Shown here: one piece after another, positions 43,085 through 54,256 of the stretch
Position numbering within the stretch: the stretch's first letter is position 1
How the letters are laid out: each line of letters opens with the position of its first letter
Assembly: GCA_032622095.1 (NCBI GenBank)
Contig: CP136062.1
Location: forward strand, 231,524,578-231,588,577
Reading direction: 5' to 3'
Length of the DNA stretch: 64,000 nucleotides
DNA from: Siphonodentalium dalli
Taxonomy: Eukaryota; Mollusca; Scaphopoda; Gadilida; Siphonodentaliidae
The notes under the pieces: generated by a model
What the model was told of the DNA's origin: nothing
The model's input: only the letters and a program-made list of their open reading frames with translations
The model's database searches: none
Position numbers and translations under genes: made by a program

Positions 43085-44455
43085 TTGCAGGGAGTATAGA
43101 TAATTATTATATGAACATTACATAGGGGATAACTACTCATCAATGATGCTTTAGTATAGAAATGGTTACATTTATTATCTAAATATTCTATATGGGATAA
43201 CTACTCATCAATGATGCTTTAGTATAGAAAGGGTTAAACTTATTATCTGAAAATTTCCTATGGGGTAACTACTCATCAGCGATGCTTTAGTATAGAAAGG
43301 TGATCTGATCTGAACAAGGGTTACACTTATTATCTGAATATTTTCTATGGGATAACTACTCACCAATGATGCTTCAGTATAGAAAGGGTTACACTTATTA
43401 TCTGAACATTTCCTATGGGGTAACTACTCGTAATTGATGCTTTAGTATAGAAAGGGTTAAATTTATTATCTGAACATTTCCTATCTGAATATTTTCTATG
43501 GGATAACTACTAATCAATGATGCTTTAGTATAGAAAGGGTTAAACTTATTATCTGAACATTTCCTATGGGATAACTACTCATCAATGATGCTTTATTATA
43601 GAAAGGGTTAAACTTATTATCTGAACATTTCCTATGGGATAACTACTCATCAATGATGCTTTATTATAGAAAGGGTTAAACTTATTATGTGAACATTTCC
43701 TATTATCTGAATATTTCCTATGGGATAACTACTCATCAACGATGCTTTAGTATAGAAAGGGTTAGACTTATTATCTGAACATTTCCTATGGGATAACTAC
43801 TCATCAATGATACTTTAGTATAGAAAGGGTTAGACTTATTATCTGAACATTTCCTATGGGATAACTACTCATCAATGATGCTTTATTATAGAAAGGGTTA
43901 AACTTATTATGTGACCATTTCCTATGGGATAACTACTCATCAATGGTACTTTACTATAGAAAGGGTTAGACTTAGTATCTGAACATTTCCTATGGGATAA
44001 CCACTCATCAATGATGCTTTAGTATAGAAAGGGTTAAACTTATTATTTGATATATTTCCTATGGGATAACCACTCATCAATGATGCTTTAGTATAGAAAG
44101 GGTTAGACTTATCATGTGAAACATTTCCTATGGGATAACCAATCATCAACGATGCTTTAGTATAGAAAGGGTTAGACTTATTATGTGAACATTTACTATT
44201 GGATAACTACTCATCAATTATGCTTTAATATAGAAAGGGTTAGACTTATTATGTGAACATTTACTATGGGATAACTACTCATCAATGATGCTTTAATATA
44301 GAAAGGGTTAGACTTATTATGTGAACATTTACTATGGGATAACTACTCATCAATGATGCTTTAGTATAGAAAGGGTTAGACTTATTATGTGAACATTTAC
44401 TATGGGATAACTACTCATCAGTGATACGTTATTAGTACAAAAAGGGTTAACAGAG
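43085..44455. repeat. 68-bp satellite, about 19-20 units
   Basis: The unit is GAAAGGGTTAAACTTATTAT + CTGAACATTTCCTATGGGAT + AACTACTCATCAATGATGCT + TTAGTATA. Variants include AGACTTATTATGTGAAC late in the array and short insertions of partial units near 43300, 43480 and 43700. AAAGGGTTAA in each unit resembles the TTAA-type transposon end. Confidence 0.96.
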
Positions 44456-44744
44456 AGGGGTGAAACCGGTTAAGAAAAAATTGAATACAAGTCATTGTTA
44501 TTTCACACACATATGACTGACTTGTATCAAAATATGCCATTTTGGCTTGGAAATAATTAACATTGGTCAAGATGTATGAGTCTGACTTATTGAATACTGA
44601 ATTCATGTTTAAAATGGGCATATGCATACGAGTATACCAGTTAAAAGAGGCCTACCACTTCGAAATCACCCGAGTCCTACCCACCATAACAAGGGGAGTG
44701 GCATCCTCGCGATGGAGCTCTCCACTGCTCTCAATTATTATTAG
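44456..44744. other. No recognisable feature
   Basis: No coding or repeat signature seen. Confidence 0.3.
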
Positions 44745-44862
44745 TAGATATATTATTAGTAGATATATTATTAGTAGATATATTATTAGTAGATATATTA
44801 TTATTAGTAGATATATTATTATTAGTATATATATTATTATTAGTAGATATATATATTCTACC
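44745..44862. repeat. 15-bp tandem repeat, 7-8 units
   Basis: TATTATTAGTAGATA units with 3-bp expansions (ATTATTATTAG) and one TAGTATATAT variant. Confidence 0.93.
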
Positions 44863-45118
44863 GACCAGTGACTGAGCCGGTCGCGTGCTGCGTTGGACAT
44901 TCTGGTAGCAACAGTTGTGTACCATAATGCGTATAATTGCATATATTCAGTGTTAAATCGGCTATTTTCAAACTATATTTGTGTTGTCAAATAATAATCA
45001 GGTCAGGCACATTCTTAATTAAACAATTACAGTTGAATATGGCAGTGCTAAATCCACATTTCCTCTGTTTTTTGTTTTGGAGGAAACTTTACGATCACGC
45101 ATCCAAGTGCGCGGCCAA

Positions 45119-47242
45119 ATTGCAGTCTTAGTAATATTGCAGTCTCAGTAATATTGCAGTCTTAGTAATATTGCAGTCGTCTCAGTAATATTGCAATCTT
45201 AGTAATATTGCAGTCTTAGTAATATTGCAGTCGTCTCAGTAATATTGCAGTCTTAGTCTTAGTAATATTGCAGTCTTAGTAATATTGCAGTCTTCGTAAT
45301 ATAGCAGTCTTAGTAATATTGCAGTCTTAGTAATATTGCAGTCGCAGTACTATTGCAGTCGCAGTCTTAGTATTATTGCAGTCTTAGTAATATTGCAGTC
45401 TTAGTAATATTGCAGTCGTCTCAGTAATATTGCAGTCTTAGTCTTAGTAATATTGCAGTCTCAGTAATATTGCAGTCTTAGTAATATCGCAGTCTTAGTA
45501 ATATTGCCGTCTTAGTACTATTGCAGTCTTAGTCTTAGTAATATTGCAGTCTTAGTAATATTGCAGTCTCAGTTATATTGCAGTCTTAGTAATATTGCAG
45601 TCTTAGTAATATTGCAGTCTTAGTAATATTGCAGTCTCAGTAATATTGCAGTCTTAGTCTTAGTAATATTGCAGTCTTAGTAATATTGCAGTCTTAGTAA
45701 TATTGCAGTCTTAGTTTTAGTAATATTACAGTCGTCTCAGTAATATTGCAGTCTTAGTAATATTGCAGTTTGGTAATATTGCAGTCTTAGTCTTAGTAAT
45801 ATTGAAGTCTTAGTAATATTGCAGTCTTAGTAATATTGCAGTCTTAGTAATTTTGCAGTCTTAGTAATATTGCAGTCTTAATAATATTCCAGTCTCAGTA
45901 ATATTGCAGTCTTAGTCTTAGTAATATTGCAGTCTCAGTAATATTGCAGTCTTAGTCTTAGTAATATTGCAGTCTTAGTGATATTGCAGTCTTAGTAATA
46001 TTGCAGTCTTAGTAATATTGCAGTCTTAGTAATATTGCAGTCTTAGTAATATTGCAGTCTTAGTAATATTGCAGTCTTAGTCTCAGTAATATTGCAGTCT
46101 TAGTCTTAGTAATATTGCAGTCTTAGTAATATTGCAGTCTTAGTAATATTGCAGTCTTAGTAATATTGCAGTCTCAGTAATATTACAGTCTTAGTCTTAG
46201 TAATATTGCAGTCTCAGTGATATTGCAGTCTTAGTAATATTGCAGTCTTAGTAATATTGCAGTCTTAGTAATATTGCAGTCTTAGTAATATTGCAGTCTT
46301 AGTAATATTGCAGTCTTAGTAATATTGCAGTCTCAGTAATATTGCAGTATTAGTCTTAGTAATATTGCAGTCTTAGTAATATTGCAGTCTTAGTAATATC
46401 GCAGTCTTAGTAATATTGCAGTCTTAATAATATTGCAGTCTTAGTAATATTGCAGTCTCAGTAATATTGTAGTCTTAGTCTTAGTAATATTGCAGTCTCA
46501 GTAATATTGTAGTCTTAGTAATATTGCAGTCGCAGTCTTAGTAATATTGCAGTCTTAGTAATATTGCAGTCTTAGTAATATTGCAGTCTCAGTAATATTG
46601 TAGTCTTAGTAATATTGCAGTTGCAGTCTTAGTAATATTGCAGCCTTAGTAATATTGTAGTCTTAGTAATATTGCAGTCTTAGTAATATTGCAGTCGCAG
46701 TCTTAGTAATATTGCAGTCTGAGTAATATTGCAGTCGCAATCTTAGTAATATTGCATTCTTAGTAATATTGCCGTCTTAGTAATATTGCAGTCGCATTCT
46801 TAGTAATATTGCAGTCGCAGTCTTAGTAATATTGCATTCTTAGTAATATTGCAGTCTTAGTAATATTGCAGTCTTGGTAATTTTGCAGTCTTAGTAATAT
46901 TGCATTCTTAGTAATGTTGCAGTCTTAGTCTTAGTAATATTGCAGTCTTAGTAATATTGCAGTCGCAGTCTTAGTAATATTGCATTCTTAGTAATATTGC
47001 AGTCGCAGTCTTAGTAATATTGCAGTCTTAGTAATATTGCAGTCGCAGTCTTAGTAATATTGCATTCTTAGTAATATTGCAGTCTTAGTCTCAGTAATAT
47101 TGCAGTCTTAGTAATTTTGCAGTCTTAGTAATATTGCATTCTTAGTAATGTTGCAGTCTTAGTCTTAGTAATATTGCAGTCTTAGTAATATTGCAGTCTT
47201 AGTAATATTGCAGCCTTAGTCTTAGTAATATTGCAGTCGCCA
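45119..47242. repeat. 17-bp satellite, 2.1 kb, more than 100 units
   Basis: The basic unit is CAGTCTTAGTAATATTG. 6-bp duplications give CAGTCTTAGTCTTAGTAA (23 bp), and variants such as CAGTCGTCTCAGTAA and CAGTCGCAGTCTTAG recur irregularly. Late units also show CATTCTTAG. 17 is not a multiple of three, so no long frame stays open. Confidence 0.97.
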
Positions 47243-47529
47243 GATAAAATAATTTGTTTTCTAACAATTTGCGCCACCTTTTTCCTTTAATAATGACACA
47301 AGTATGCCTTTCTAAATGACCTTGACATATATGCGACTCAATCGCTACTTCAGAGCAACTGAATGCTAATTGACTGGACGATCATGTGCCCTGAATATTA
47401 ATCAACCGCATGGATAGAAACGTTTTATTTCGTCACAAAAACAAACATGGTACCGAATTAGTGGCGGCAATTATTTTTTTAATTTTAATATTCCAGAACT
47501 TTGACATGTATAGCACTTAAACCGCGGAA

Positions 47530-47755
47530 TGGGGGCTGGATGAATATCGCTGATTGTCTCCAAGCTATACCACGCCCCTAGGATTGACTGTGGAATCATT
47601 CATCCTCGTTGAGATTGATACTTGTACTTCCTCGCAAAATGTGGCGCAATCTCCATTATAGATTGTGGAGCCTTCCCAGATGAGCCAACGGCGAAATAAC
47701 GATGTTAATTACCCAATAGTTAATAGGAAGGCGCCTGAGAAATGGGAAAATATCT
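47530..47755. repeat. ~200-bp direct repeat, copy 1
   Basis: CTCGTTGAGATTGATAC, AAAATGTGGCGCAATCT and CCTTCCCAGATGAGCCAACG..AATTACCCAATAGTTAATAG recur at 49045-49258 in the same orientation, about 1.5 kb away. Non-coding. Confidence 0.88.
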
Positions 47756-48150
47756 TCAGCCGTTCAGGAACCTACATCACTAATGGAATTTCTAAACCGT
47801 CCCTTCGGACGTTCGGGGCCAGGAAAATAATTTATTACGTCACTAATGAAATTTCTAAAATGTCGCTTCAGACGTTCAGGAACCTACGTCACTAATGTTA
47901 TCTCTAAACCGTCGCTTCGGAAGTTCGGGGCCAGGAAAATATTTAATACGTCACTAATGTAATCTCTAAACCGTTCAGGAACCTACGTCACTAATGTTAT
48001 CTCTAAATCGTCGCTTCGGACGTACGGTGCCAGAAAATAATTTACTACGTCACTAATGTTATCTCTAAACGTCGCTTCAGACGTGCGGGAAGCTACGTCA
48101 CTAATGACATTTCTAAACCATCGCTTCAGGCGTTCAGGAACCTATACGTC
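47756..48150. repeat. Compound tandem repeat of ~60 and ~120 bp
   Basis: Repeated ACGTCACTAATGTTATCTCT + AAACCGTCGCTTCGGACGTT + CGGGGCCAGGAAAATAATTTA or AGGAACCT. At least six diverged units. Confidence 0.85.
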
Positions 48151-48214
48151 ATTGTTACCCAATAGTAGAGTTTTACTTCGTAAATCATTGGGATTTAGAA
48201 TTAACTGGTTAACC

Positions 48215-48395
48215 CCAAGTTCGCGTTCGTAACGCCACAGCGAACTGTTGCCCGCCCTGAATGAACTGTTTCCCGGTTTGCAATCACGGTCAGCTTTCGT
48301 GACGTCACGAGTGAACTGTTGCCCGACCCGAGCGAACTGTTGACTGGCTCCGAGCAAACTGTTGACTGGCCCGAACGGACTGTTACATGGTTTGC
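48215..48395. repeat. Short degenerate repeat around GAACTGTT
   Basis: GCGAACTGTTGCCCG-type words recur about seven times at irregular spacing, with CCCGA or GGCTC joints. Confidence 0.75.
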
Positions 48396-48511
48396 AATTT
48401 CCGTGACGTTTCGGCTATTTCCGGAAATTTCCGCATTGTCACTGTCACTATTAAAGATTGTGATTAATTAGCAATGACCTGATTATATACAAGTAAATGT
48501 ATTGGGTAACA

Positions 48512-48649
48512 AAGCAATTATTTCATGTGTCTTTTGGGAACAATCAAAATTGTTGGCCTTCGGCCTTGGGCAACAGTTCGATAGTCATTCCTGATACCTC
48601 GGGACAACAATTTTGACTGTTCCCAAAAGACACATGAAATAATTGCTTA
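48512..48649. repeat. ~138-bp foldback
   Basis: AAGCAATTATTTCATGTGTC + TTTTGGGAACA.TCAAAATTGTTG is mirrored by CAACAATTTTGACTGTTCCC + AAAAGACACATGAAATAATTGCTT. The centre holds GGCCTTCGGCC. Confidence 0.9.
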
Positions 48650-48701
48650 CTGTTGTAATCTCCAAGCTGTCGCTTTTGTTTCTGGCCCTGAACGTCTGGG
48701 C

Positions 48702-48816
48702 CTTGTAAGAGGCCCCCACCCCCCTTTCGTACGCCGTATTCCATGCCCTGTTATGAGGTACGCCGTATTCCGGCCCCTCTGTTAGGAGATATTCGGGGGG
48801 GGGGGCCTCTTGTAAG
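48702..48816. repeat. Foldback with CTTGTAAGAGGCCCCC ends
   Basis: CTTGTAAGAGGCCCCCACCC and GGGGGGGGGCCTCTTGTAAG face each other. GTACGCCGTATTCC is directly duplicated between them. Confidence 0.75.
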
Positions 48817-49043
48817 CCAGTGCATTCTCTTATATAAATGCGATGCTCCTTGTGGGAGACTCGCATGTATAAGAGAATGCACTGGTACATGATATTTAAT
48901 GCTGCACCCGCGCAGCTACCGTCAGCCGTACAGGAACCTACGTCACTATTGTAATATCCAAACAGTAGCTTAGGTTTCTGTAAGCCAGTGTATTCTCTTT
49001 TATAATGCTGCACCAGCGCAGCTCCCTGCCATGAAGGGGTTAA
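48815..49043. mobile_element. piggyBac-like MITE remnant, right side
   Basis: AGCCAGTGCATTCTCTTATA starts one palindrome (48815-48890). Then comes TAATGCTGCACCCGCGCAGC and, after a ~95-bp partial duplication, GCAGCTCCCTGCCATGAAGG + GGTTAA ending at 49043. The left TTAA end is lacking. Confidence 0.65.
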
Positions 49044-49044
49044 T

Positions 49045-49258
49045 GTATTTGAGCAGACAATTGTCTCCTAGCTACAGCTATGCCACGTCCCCATATTAGC
49101 TGTGGAATCATCGGTTCTCGTTGAGATTGATACATGTACTTCCTCGGAAAATGTGGCGCAATCTGCATTATAGAGTAAGGAGCCTTCCCAGATGAGCCAA
49201 CGGCGAAATAACGATGTTAATTACCCAATAGTTAATAGGAGGACGCAAGAGAAATGCT
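49045..49258. repeat. ~200-bp direct repeat, copy 2
   Basis: Partner of 47530-47755. It begins immediately after the TTAA of the preceding MITE. Confidence 0.88.
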
Positions 49259-49259
49259 C

Positions 49260-49793
49260 ACCACAAAGGAATGGATTCTGGTGGGAAAATGCAATAACGT
49301 TACAGCTCCATTAACTAAAATGCCTTATTCAATTCGATGCAATGATGGCGATGTGGGTACAACTACACCGTGCGAGCGAGAATCTGAGTGCTTGTGCGTG
49401 TGGTTCAAAAGTAAACGTGCGTACATAGCCGTATGGGGCCGGTGGTGGGGGCTAAGCAAACATTTTGACACAAAAATTCGGGCAATTGTCGGGCAAATTG
49501 GAGATATTTTCCGGTCAAATTCGGGAAAATTTAATATATTTCATTGGTAAATTGTGGCCGATTACAGTATTTTTCACATTTTTGCCAGAATTATACATAT
49601 TTAACATAATTTCTTATATTTATGTGTATGTAGAAGGTATATTCTACAATAACCATTAATATATCATTAACACAATTCGGGGCAACAGCCTCAGCCCCCC
49701 CTAATAATTCAGGCTTGTGCGTGTGTGTAGTTCTATTATGAACATAAACATCTTCATTCGTAGTTTATCCTATTTTCACCCTGATCAAGTCGT
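49260..49793. other. No recognisable feature
   Basis: Includes a 98-codon plus-strand frame (49254-49550) without a recognisable domain. Confidence 0.3.
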
Positions 49794-50240
49794 CCTGCTA
49801 ATATGCTATGATGCTGGTGGTACTGTTGTCGCTATGATGCGGGTAGGGCAAACTGATGCCGTTACGAACAAGTACCGTTATATGTCGCGGTGTTTCACTA
49901 TTCCGAGCGATTTGAGAAATAAACAGTGTGTGGGTGAAACATTCAAGATCACACATATATTGTTAAAGAATATAATGATGCCTGCGTTGGTGTTTCTAAA
50001 ATGACGTGAATAACCATCTTGATGATAGTCGATTTTCAACAACTAATACAACCAGTATTAAAAATATTTTGCAATGAATATGATTTTGAATGTTTGATAC
50101 GGATAAATGACTTTTCCTGGATATGTTTAGATTATCGGAACATCGCGAAAAGGTACTTATTGTTAACATCATCAGTTTTCCCTAACGGCATCATAAATTC
50201 AGCAGGACCCAACCGCATCATATCACATTAGCAGGACCAC
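49794..50240. mobile_element. MITE family H, copy 2 (reverse orientation)
   Basis: TCAAGTCGTCCTGCTAATAT..GATGCGGGTAGGGCAAACTG faces CCTAACGGCATCATAAATTC..ATTAGCAGGACCACTCA. Interior words (CATCTTGATGATAGTCGATT, the complement of the 18230 region) place it antiparallel to copy 1. It abuts the LINE fragment on its right. Confidence 0.78.
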
Positions 50241-50565
50241 TCAGCTTCTTCCATCAAAAGTTAAGGATAAATGTGATTACGAACTGAGAAATGCATCGAA
50301 TTTAAATCGTCCCATTTCTTATAGCAAAAGAACAGATAAAACTTTCTTCCCCACATGCGTCATGGATTGGAACAAATTGGATGAAAAAAAAGAAGTAAGA
50401 AACATTCCACTCGATAGGTTCAAGAAAGCACTAGTAACTAAGCCATTAAAACCACCAACATATTTTTCATGTGGTAAACGGCTATTAAACATCCTTCATT
50501 GTAAACGCAAGAGGAAATTCCGACAAAGTTCTATTAAGACGCTCGCATTAAGATGCAAATTGTAA
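50236..50565 (+). pseudogene. C-terminal fragment of a second non-LTR retrotransposon ORF
   Basis: In frame from about 50236 to the stop at 50563-50565: DKCDYELRNASNLNRPISYS, then RTDKTFFPTCVMDWNKLD, then RNIPLDRFKKAL. The order YxLRN, R(T)..FF/SF.P..V.DWN.L, and F(K)..L is typical of the tail after the RT domain in several LINE clades. It differs from the LINE at 6605. RT and endonuclease are missing; the upstream side is replaced by a MITE. Confidence 0.75.
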
Positions 50566-50690
50566 AATGTTATCAATGCACAATGAGGTACATGTATCAC
50601 ATTTAAAATAGCTACTCGATAATCTTATTGAAATTATGTAGAATTAGTGGGGTGGTGAGACTATACAAACTATATTTCAAATAATATACA
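50566..50690. other. Possible LINE 3' flank
   Basis: Non-coding sequence following the stop. The element end was not identified. Confidence 0.25.
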
Positions 50691-50693
50691 TAG

Positions 50694-50840
50694 AGGATCT
50701 CACATGAGTTTCTATTTTATACGGAATTTATCAACCGAGTTCACTAAATTCGATTTGAGCCGAGGTTTACCGAGGCTCAAATAGAATTTAGAGGATGAGG
50801 TTGATAAATGACGTATAAAATAGGACGAGTGTGAGATACC
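50694..50840. repeat. ~147-bp foldback
   Basis: GGATCTCACATGAGTTTCTA + TTTTATACG..TTTATCAACC is mirrored by GGTTGATAAATGACGTATAA + AATAGGACGAGTGTGAGATACC. The inner arms TTTGAGCC / GGCTCAAA also pair. Confidence 0.88.
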
Positions 50841-51190
50841 TTTTATCACATGATCAAATAAACCCGAAGCAACGCGAAATATTCATCGAAAACAACAATC
50901 ATAAACTACAGCGATCGCAAGTTATTTGAAGAACGCCGTGACGTCATCGCACGCGCTGATATTAAACGTGTCTATTACCGATAATTATGAAACTTATGTG
51001 ATAAAATGATATATGTATACACTAGTAAATATGTTATACCTATATTGTGTTGAAAACCCAAATTATTATAAATCAGTGTTATAACGGCAATTAGGAGAAG
51101 GGGTTATGCATAAGTGGATCGCACTTGTCCTCCAATCCCAATGCCAATCTGTATTGTAATATACTTATTGGTAATAAATATGTTTAAAAC
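50841..51190. other. No recognisable feature
   Basis: No coding or repeat signature seen. Confidence 0.3.
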
Positions 51191-51191
51191 G

Positions 51192-51392
51192 AACACACAT
51201 ACGCATATGGGGAGCCTCGCATATATAAGAGAACACATTGGTCCTAACACTATTTATCTTGACCGTGTAAGCCCTTTCATTCGCTTATATATGCTTATGC
51301 TTATATATGCGAGGTTGACTCGCATATATAAGACAATGCACTGGCACAGGGTCTTTAATGCTGGACCAGCGCAGCTCCCGCCATAGAAGGGT
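51192..51392. mobile_element. piggyBac-like MITE remnant
   Basis: Half a palindrome (GGGGAGCCTCGCATATATAA), the spacer CTAACACTATTTATCTTGAC, a second palindrome (51270-51346) with a doubled TTATATATGC loop, then CTGGACCAGCGCAGCTCCCG + CCATAGAAGGG without the final TTAA. Confidence 0.65.
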
Positions 51393-51542
51393 GGGCATTG
51401 CCGCACGTCAATGAAATGAATGTTTTTGAACTGTGACGGATTGGGATTCCCCGTTCGTCTCTGAAATCAAGTTGAGTACTTGTTTCCCCAGATTGTAATG
51501 AAATCCTGGTCTGCATGTACTTGTGAAAGACTGATCATGAGT

Positions 51543-52005
51543 TTAATCCTTTCAGTGCCAGGGGCCGATCTCATCGGCCCTAATTTACGGTCTGTAAAAT
51601 CGGCCCTAAATGTTTTTTTTTTTTGTTTTTTTTATATATTTTTTGTTTTGTTTTGGTTGAATTTTTTTGGGGTATGCTTAAGCATGCTATAGGGAATTTA
51701 AAAACAAACTGGATAAAACCTTAGGTGCATGTTATAACCCAAAACTATCAAAAGTATTCATAGTAATTATTTTGATGCCCATGAAAAACGTGAGATTCCC
51801 TGGCACTAAACCTACAAAATAAGTCTGTTAAAGAATATAAGAAAAAATTATTAAAATTGTAAAAAATTGTAAAAAATAATAACAAATGATGAAAAATTGT
51901 TAGGCCAATGCATTATCTTATACATGCGAGTCGACCATAGAATGAATTGGCACATCAGGGTATATGGGTTGATACAAAAATCGGACCTGGCACTGAAAGG
52001 GTTAA
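51543..52005. mobile_element. TTAA-bounded element with TCCTTTCAGTGCCAGG ends
   Basis: TTAA at 51543-51546 followed by TCCTTTCAGTGCCAGG. At the right, CCTGGCACTGAAAGGG is followed by TTAA at 52002-52005. Inside are a T-rich stretch and AAAATTGTTAGGCCAATGCA with a collapsed palindrome (51898-51953). The cargo resembles type A MITEs, but the ends are different. Confidence 0.8.
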
Positions 52006-52670
52006 AGATACTGGCGGTGTTGGCGGTGGGTATGCTGTTAAAATATTCACCTCCGTCAAAAACCGCCATAACAGAAAGAATAGTAAAATATAGACAGATT
52101 TTGTTCTTATACCAATCAGAAATATGGCATAAACAGTATGCTATTGTCAATTTTATTCCCTTTCTTATGTAAAGAAAAGCGAAAAACGTTACGTTACCTG
52201 TTTTGTGTTTAGATCCTGATATAGTAAACATAAAGAGCGTTATTTGTTACTCTTTTCCTGATATGGAGATAATAAAGATGGTTTATATCATTTGTGTGTG
52301 ATTAACCAATATAATTGCGCTGTGTTATGTAAACAGAAGCACAACTTCTGTAACACGAGCAGGTTCTTGTTTACGTTCACTATCGTACGTCTTGACGACA
52401 ATATACTATTTATGCGCTGAATATGTTTGGCATATGAACAAAACTATATATATTTTAATATTCCTTCTGTTGATGGCGATTTGAACAAATATGAATATTT
52501 CTGCAACTAACGCCGCCCGTGCCTTTAACTCTACATTCAGATTCCCAGCCAATAACGGTATGGACACTGATAGATCGGAATGTCAATTATCAGCCAGATG
52601 TCTGTACGTTATAGAGTTATCCCTCCTTACACTGTTATAAGTCACCACTGTTCGCGTGCTTGACCCGTGT
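52006..52670. other. No recognisable feature
   Basis: No coding or repeat signature seen. Confidence 0.3.
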
Positions 52671-52671
52671 G

Positions 52672-53759
52672 AATGCACACGCGCGTGCGATTAATCGCAG
52701 CGTTCTTTAAGGTCGAGCGGCTCTATATGTGTGTTCGATTGCATTTCTTCCTCCCACTGTTAAGAGTTCCTCCAATAGGGGTGGGGGTCTGACGAACACA
52801 TTCATACACAAGGCTAGGATAGGTTGGAGGATGATAAAGTACTTTTGGTTTTGGGTGACCACATATATATATGCTGACACATTAACTTTAATTTTACTCA
52901 GTTAGATTTACTCAGGTATAAGTTGAGTATAACGAGCCATGCCATCAAAATGACATAAGTTTTGAGGACACAATTTATATCTAGCTAACTATAATTATAA
53001 ATAGAGAGTTCAATTCCATGTATATGGGCATAAATATGCATATTTTATTCCAGTTTGAAACGTATATAACACTATATGGTACGATCTCAATCCTGTGTAT
53101 GAACGTTGTTTTTATCCAGACCCCCCCCCCCCATCATCGAGTGCTCATTTGTATAGCCGCTGGCAACAGTGACAACGCGGCGCACTAGAATTGACGAACC
53201 ACCATTCAAATAGAATAAGTGATGGGACTCAGAATTCGACCTTAAGAGTCACACACGCATCGTTTCAGGTCTCATTCTGTCGCCAGGACGCTGTTCGCAT
53301 GAGCGATTGATTTCAATTTGATCGTCATCGGCGGCTTATCATCAGTGATCGCACATGCTAAACGGCACATTAATATCAATCTATATATTCACAATCTTGG
53401 GTACAGTTTTGCGCGAGACTGACAGGTAATATAATGCGATTTAATTCTACAAAAATCACCACTGATGCTAGCTATACGTTGGAAACTTCTTTCCAAGCCA
53501 TTTCCTTTACGTACTTCATTTATTATTTTATCGCCCATCAGTTACGAGAATGACTGTACCCGGATAGTATAATTATGTGACCGAGTGAACCATGCCATTC
53601 TCTGTAACGGCTATCTAGATGACGAAGTTGATTGCATAAGATGATTGGTCACGAATAGGACGTGGTTGTTTGAGGAAGGTAATTTATCACGAATCGCTCT
53701 GCGTTATGTTAACACGCACCTTAAAAAACGCTGCGATTAATCGCACGCGCGTGTGCAAT
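52672..53759. mobile_element. 1.08-kb element with ~39-bp CpG-rich inverted ends
   Basis: GCACACGCGCGTGCGATTAA + TCGCAGCGTTCTTTAAGGT at 52675-52713 is mirrored at 53718-53756 with one mismatch. AAT flanks both ends (52672-52674, 53757-53759), consistent with a 3-bp target duplication. The interior is non-coding with a poly-C run at 53123. Family not assigned. Confidence 0.75.
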
Positions 53760-53924
53760 GAGAATATATAGACCCTTAGACTGGGACCAGTTTCATGAAA
53801 GCAATTTATGACATATAGTTGGACCCAAGATGGTCTTAAGTTCAAACAAACTTCAGTCATACCTGCATTTCACATAAGATGGTCTTTAACTTTGGTCTTA
53901 ACTTTCAGTATGGATGAGGTGTAG

Positions 53925-54250
53925 TCAGATAATACTAAGGGTCAGAGGCACGTTTTGCCAAAAGTTCCTGGTATTTCAAAATGGATTTTCTCAAAATCTG
54001 GTAAGAATTTCTTTTGAAATTTGGTACAACCGATTACTGTAACAATATATTTAAGAACGATGGACCAATTGGATATTATAACAGCATTTACTTTACATTT
54101 ATGGCATGTAGAATATTTAAAATGTTTTCAGGTACCAAGAACACTAAATCCGAGAAATATGTATACATATGCCTTTGAAATAATATATTTTGGTCTGAAT
54201 AACAAATTTAGATCATTGGTTAATCTCGTGTTAATTCTCGACATTTAACC
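53925..54250. repeat. Dispersed repeat family J, copy 1
   Basis: Aligns with 63262-63470: TAAGGGTCAGA.GCA.GTTTT, TCTCAAAATCTG and ATATTTAAAATGT. Quite diverged. A plus-strand frame of 75 codons inside (54021-54248) has no recognisable domain. Confidence 0.6.
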
Positions 54251-54256
54251 CGTTTA

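Noticed and set aside
45119-47242. Telomeric or centromeric repeat
   Set aside because: The CAGTCTTAGTAATATTG unit does not match TTAGGG-type telomeres. Nothing supports centromere identity, and the array is only 2.1 kb.
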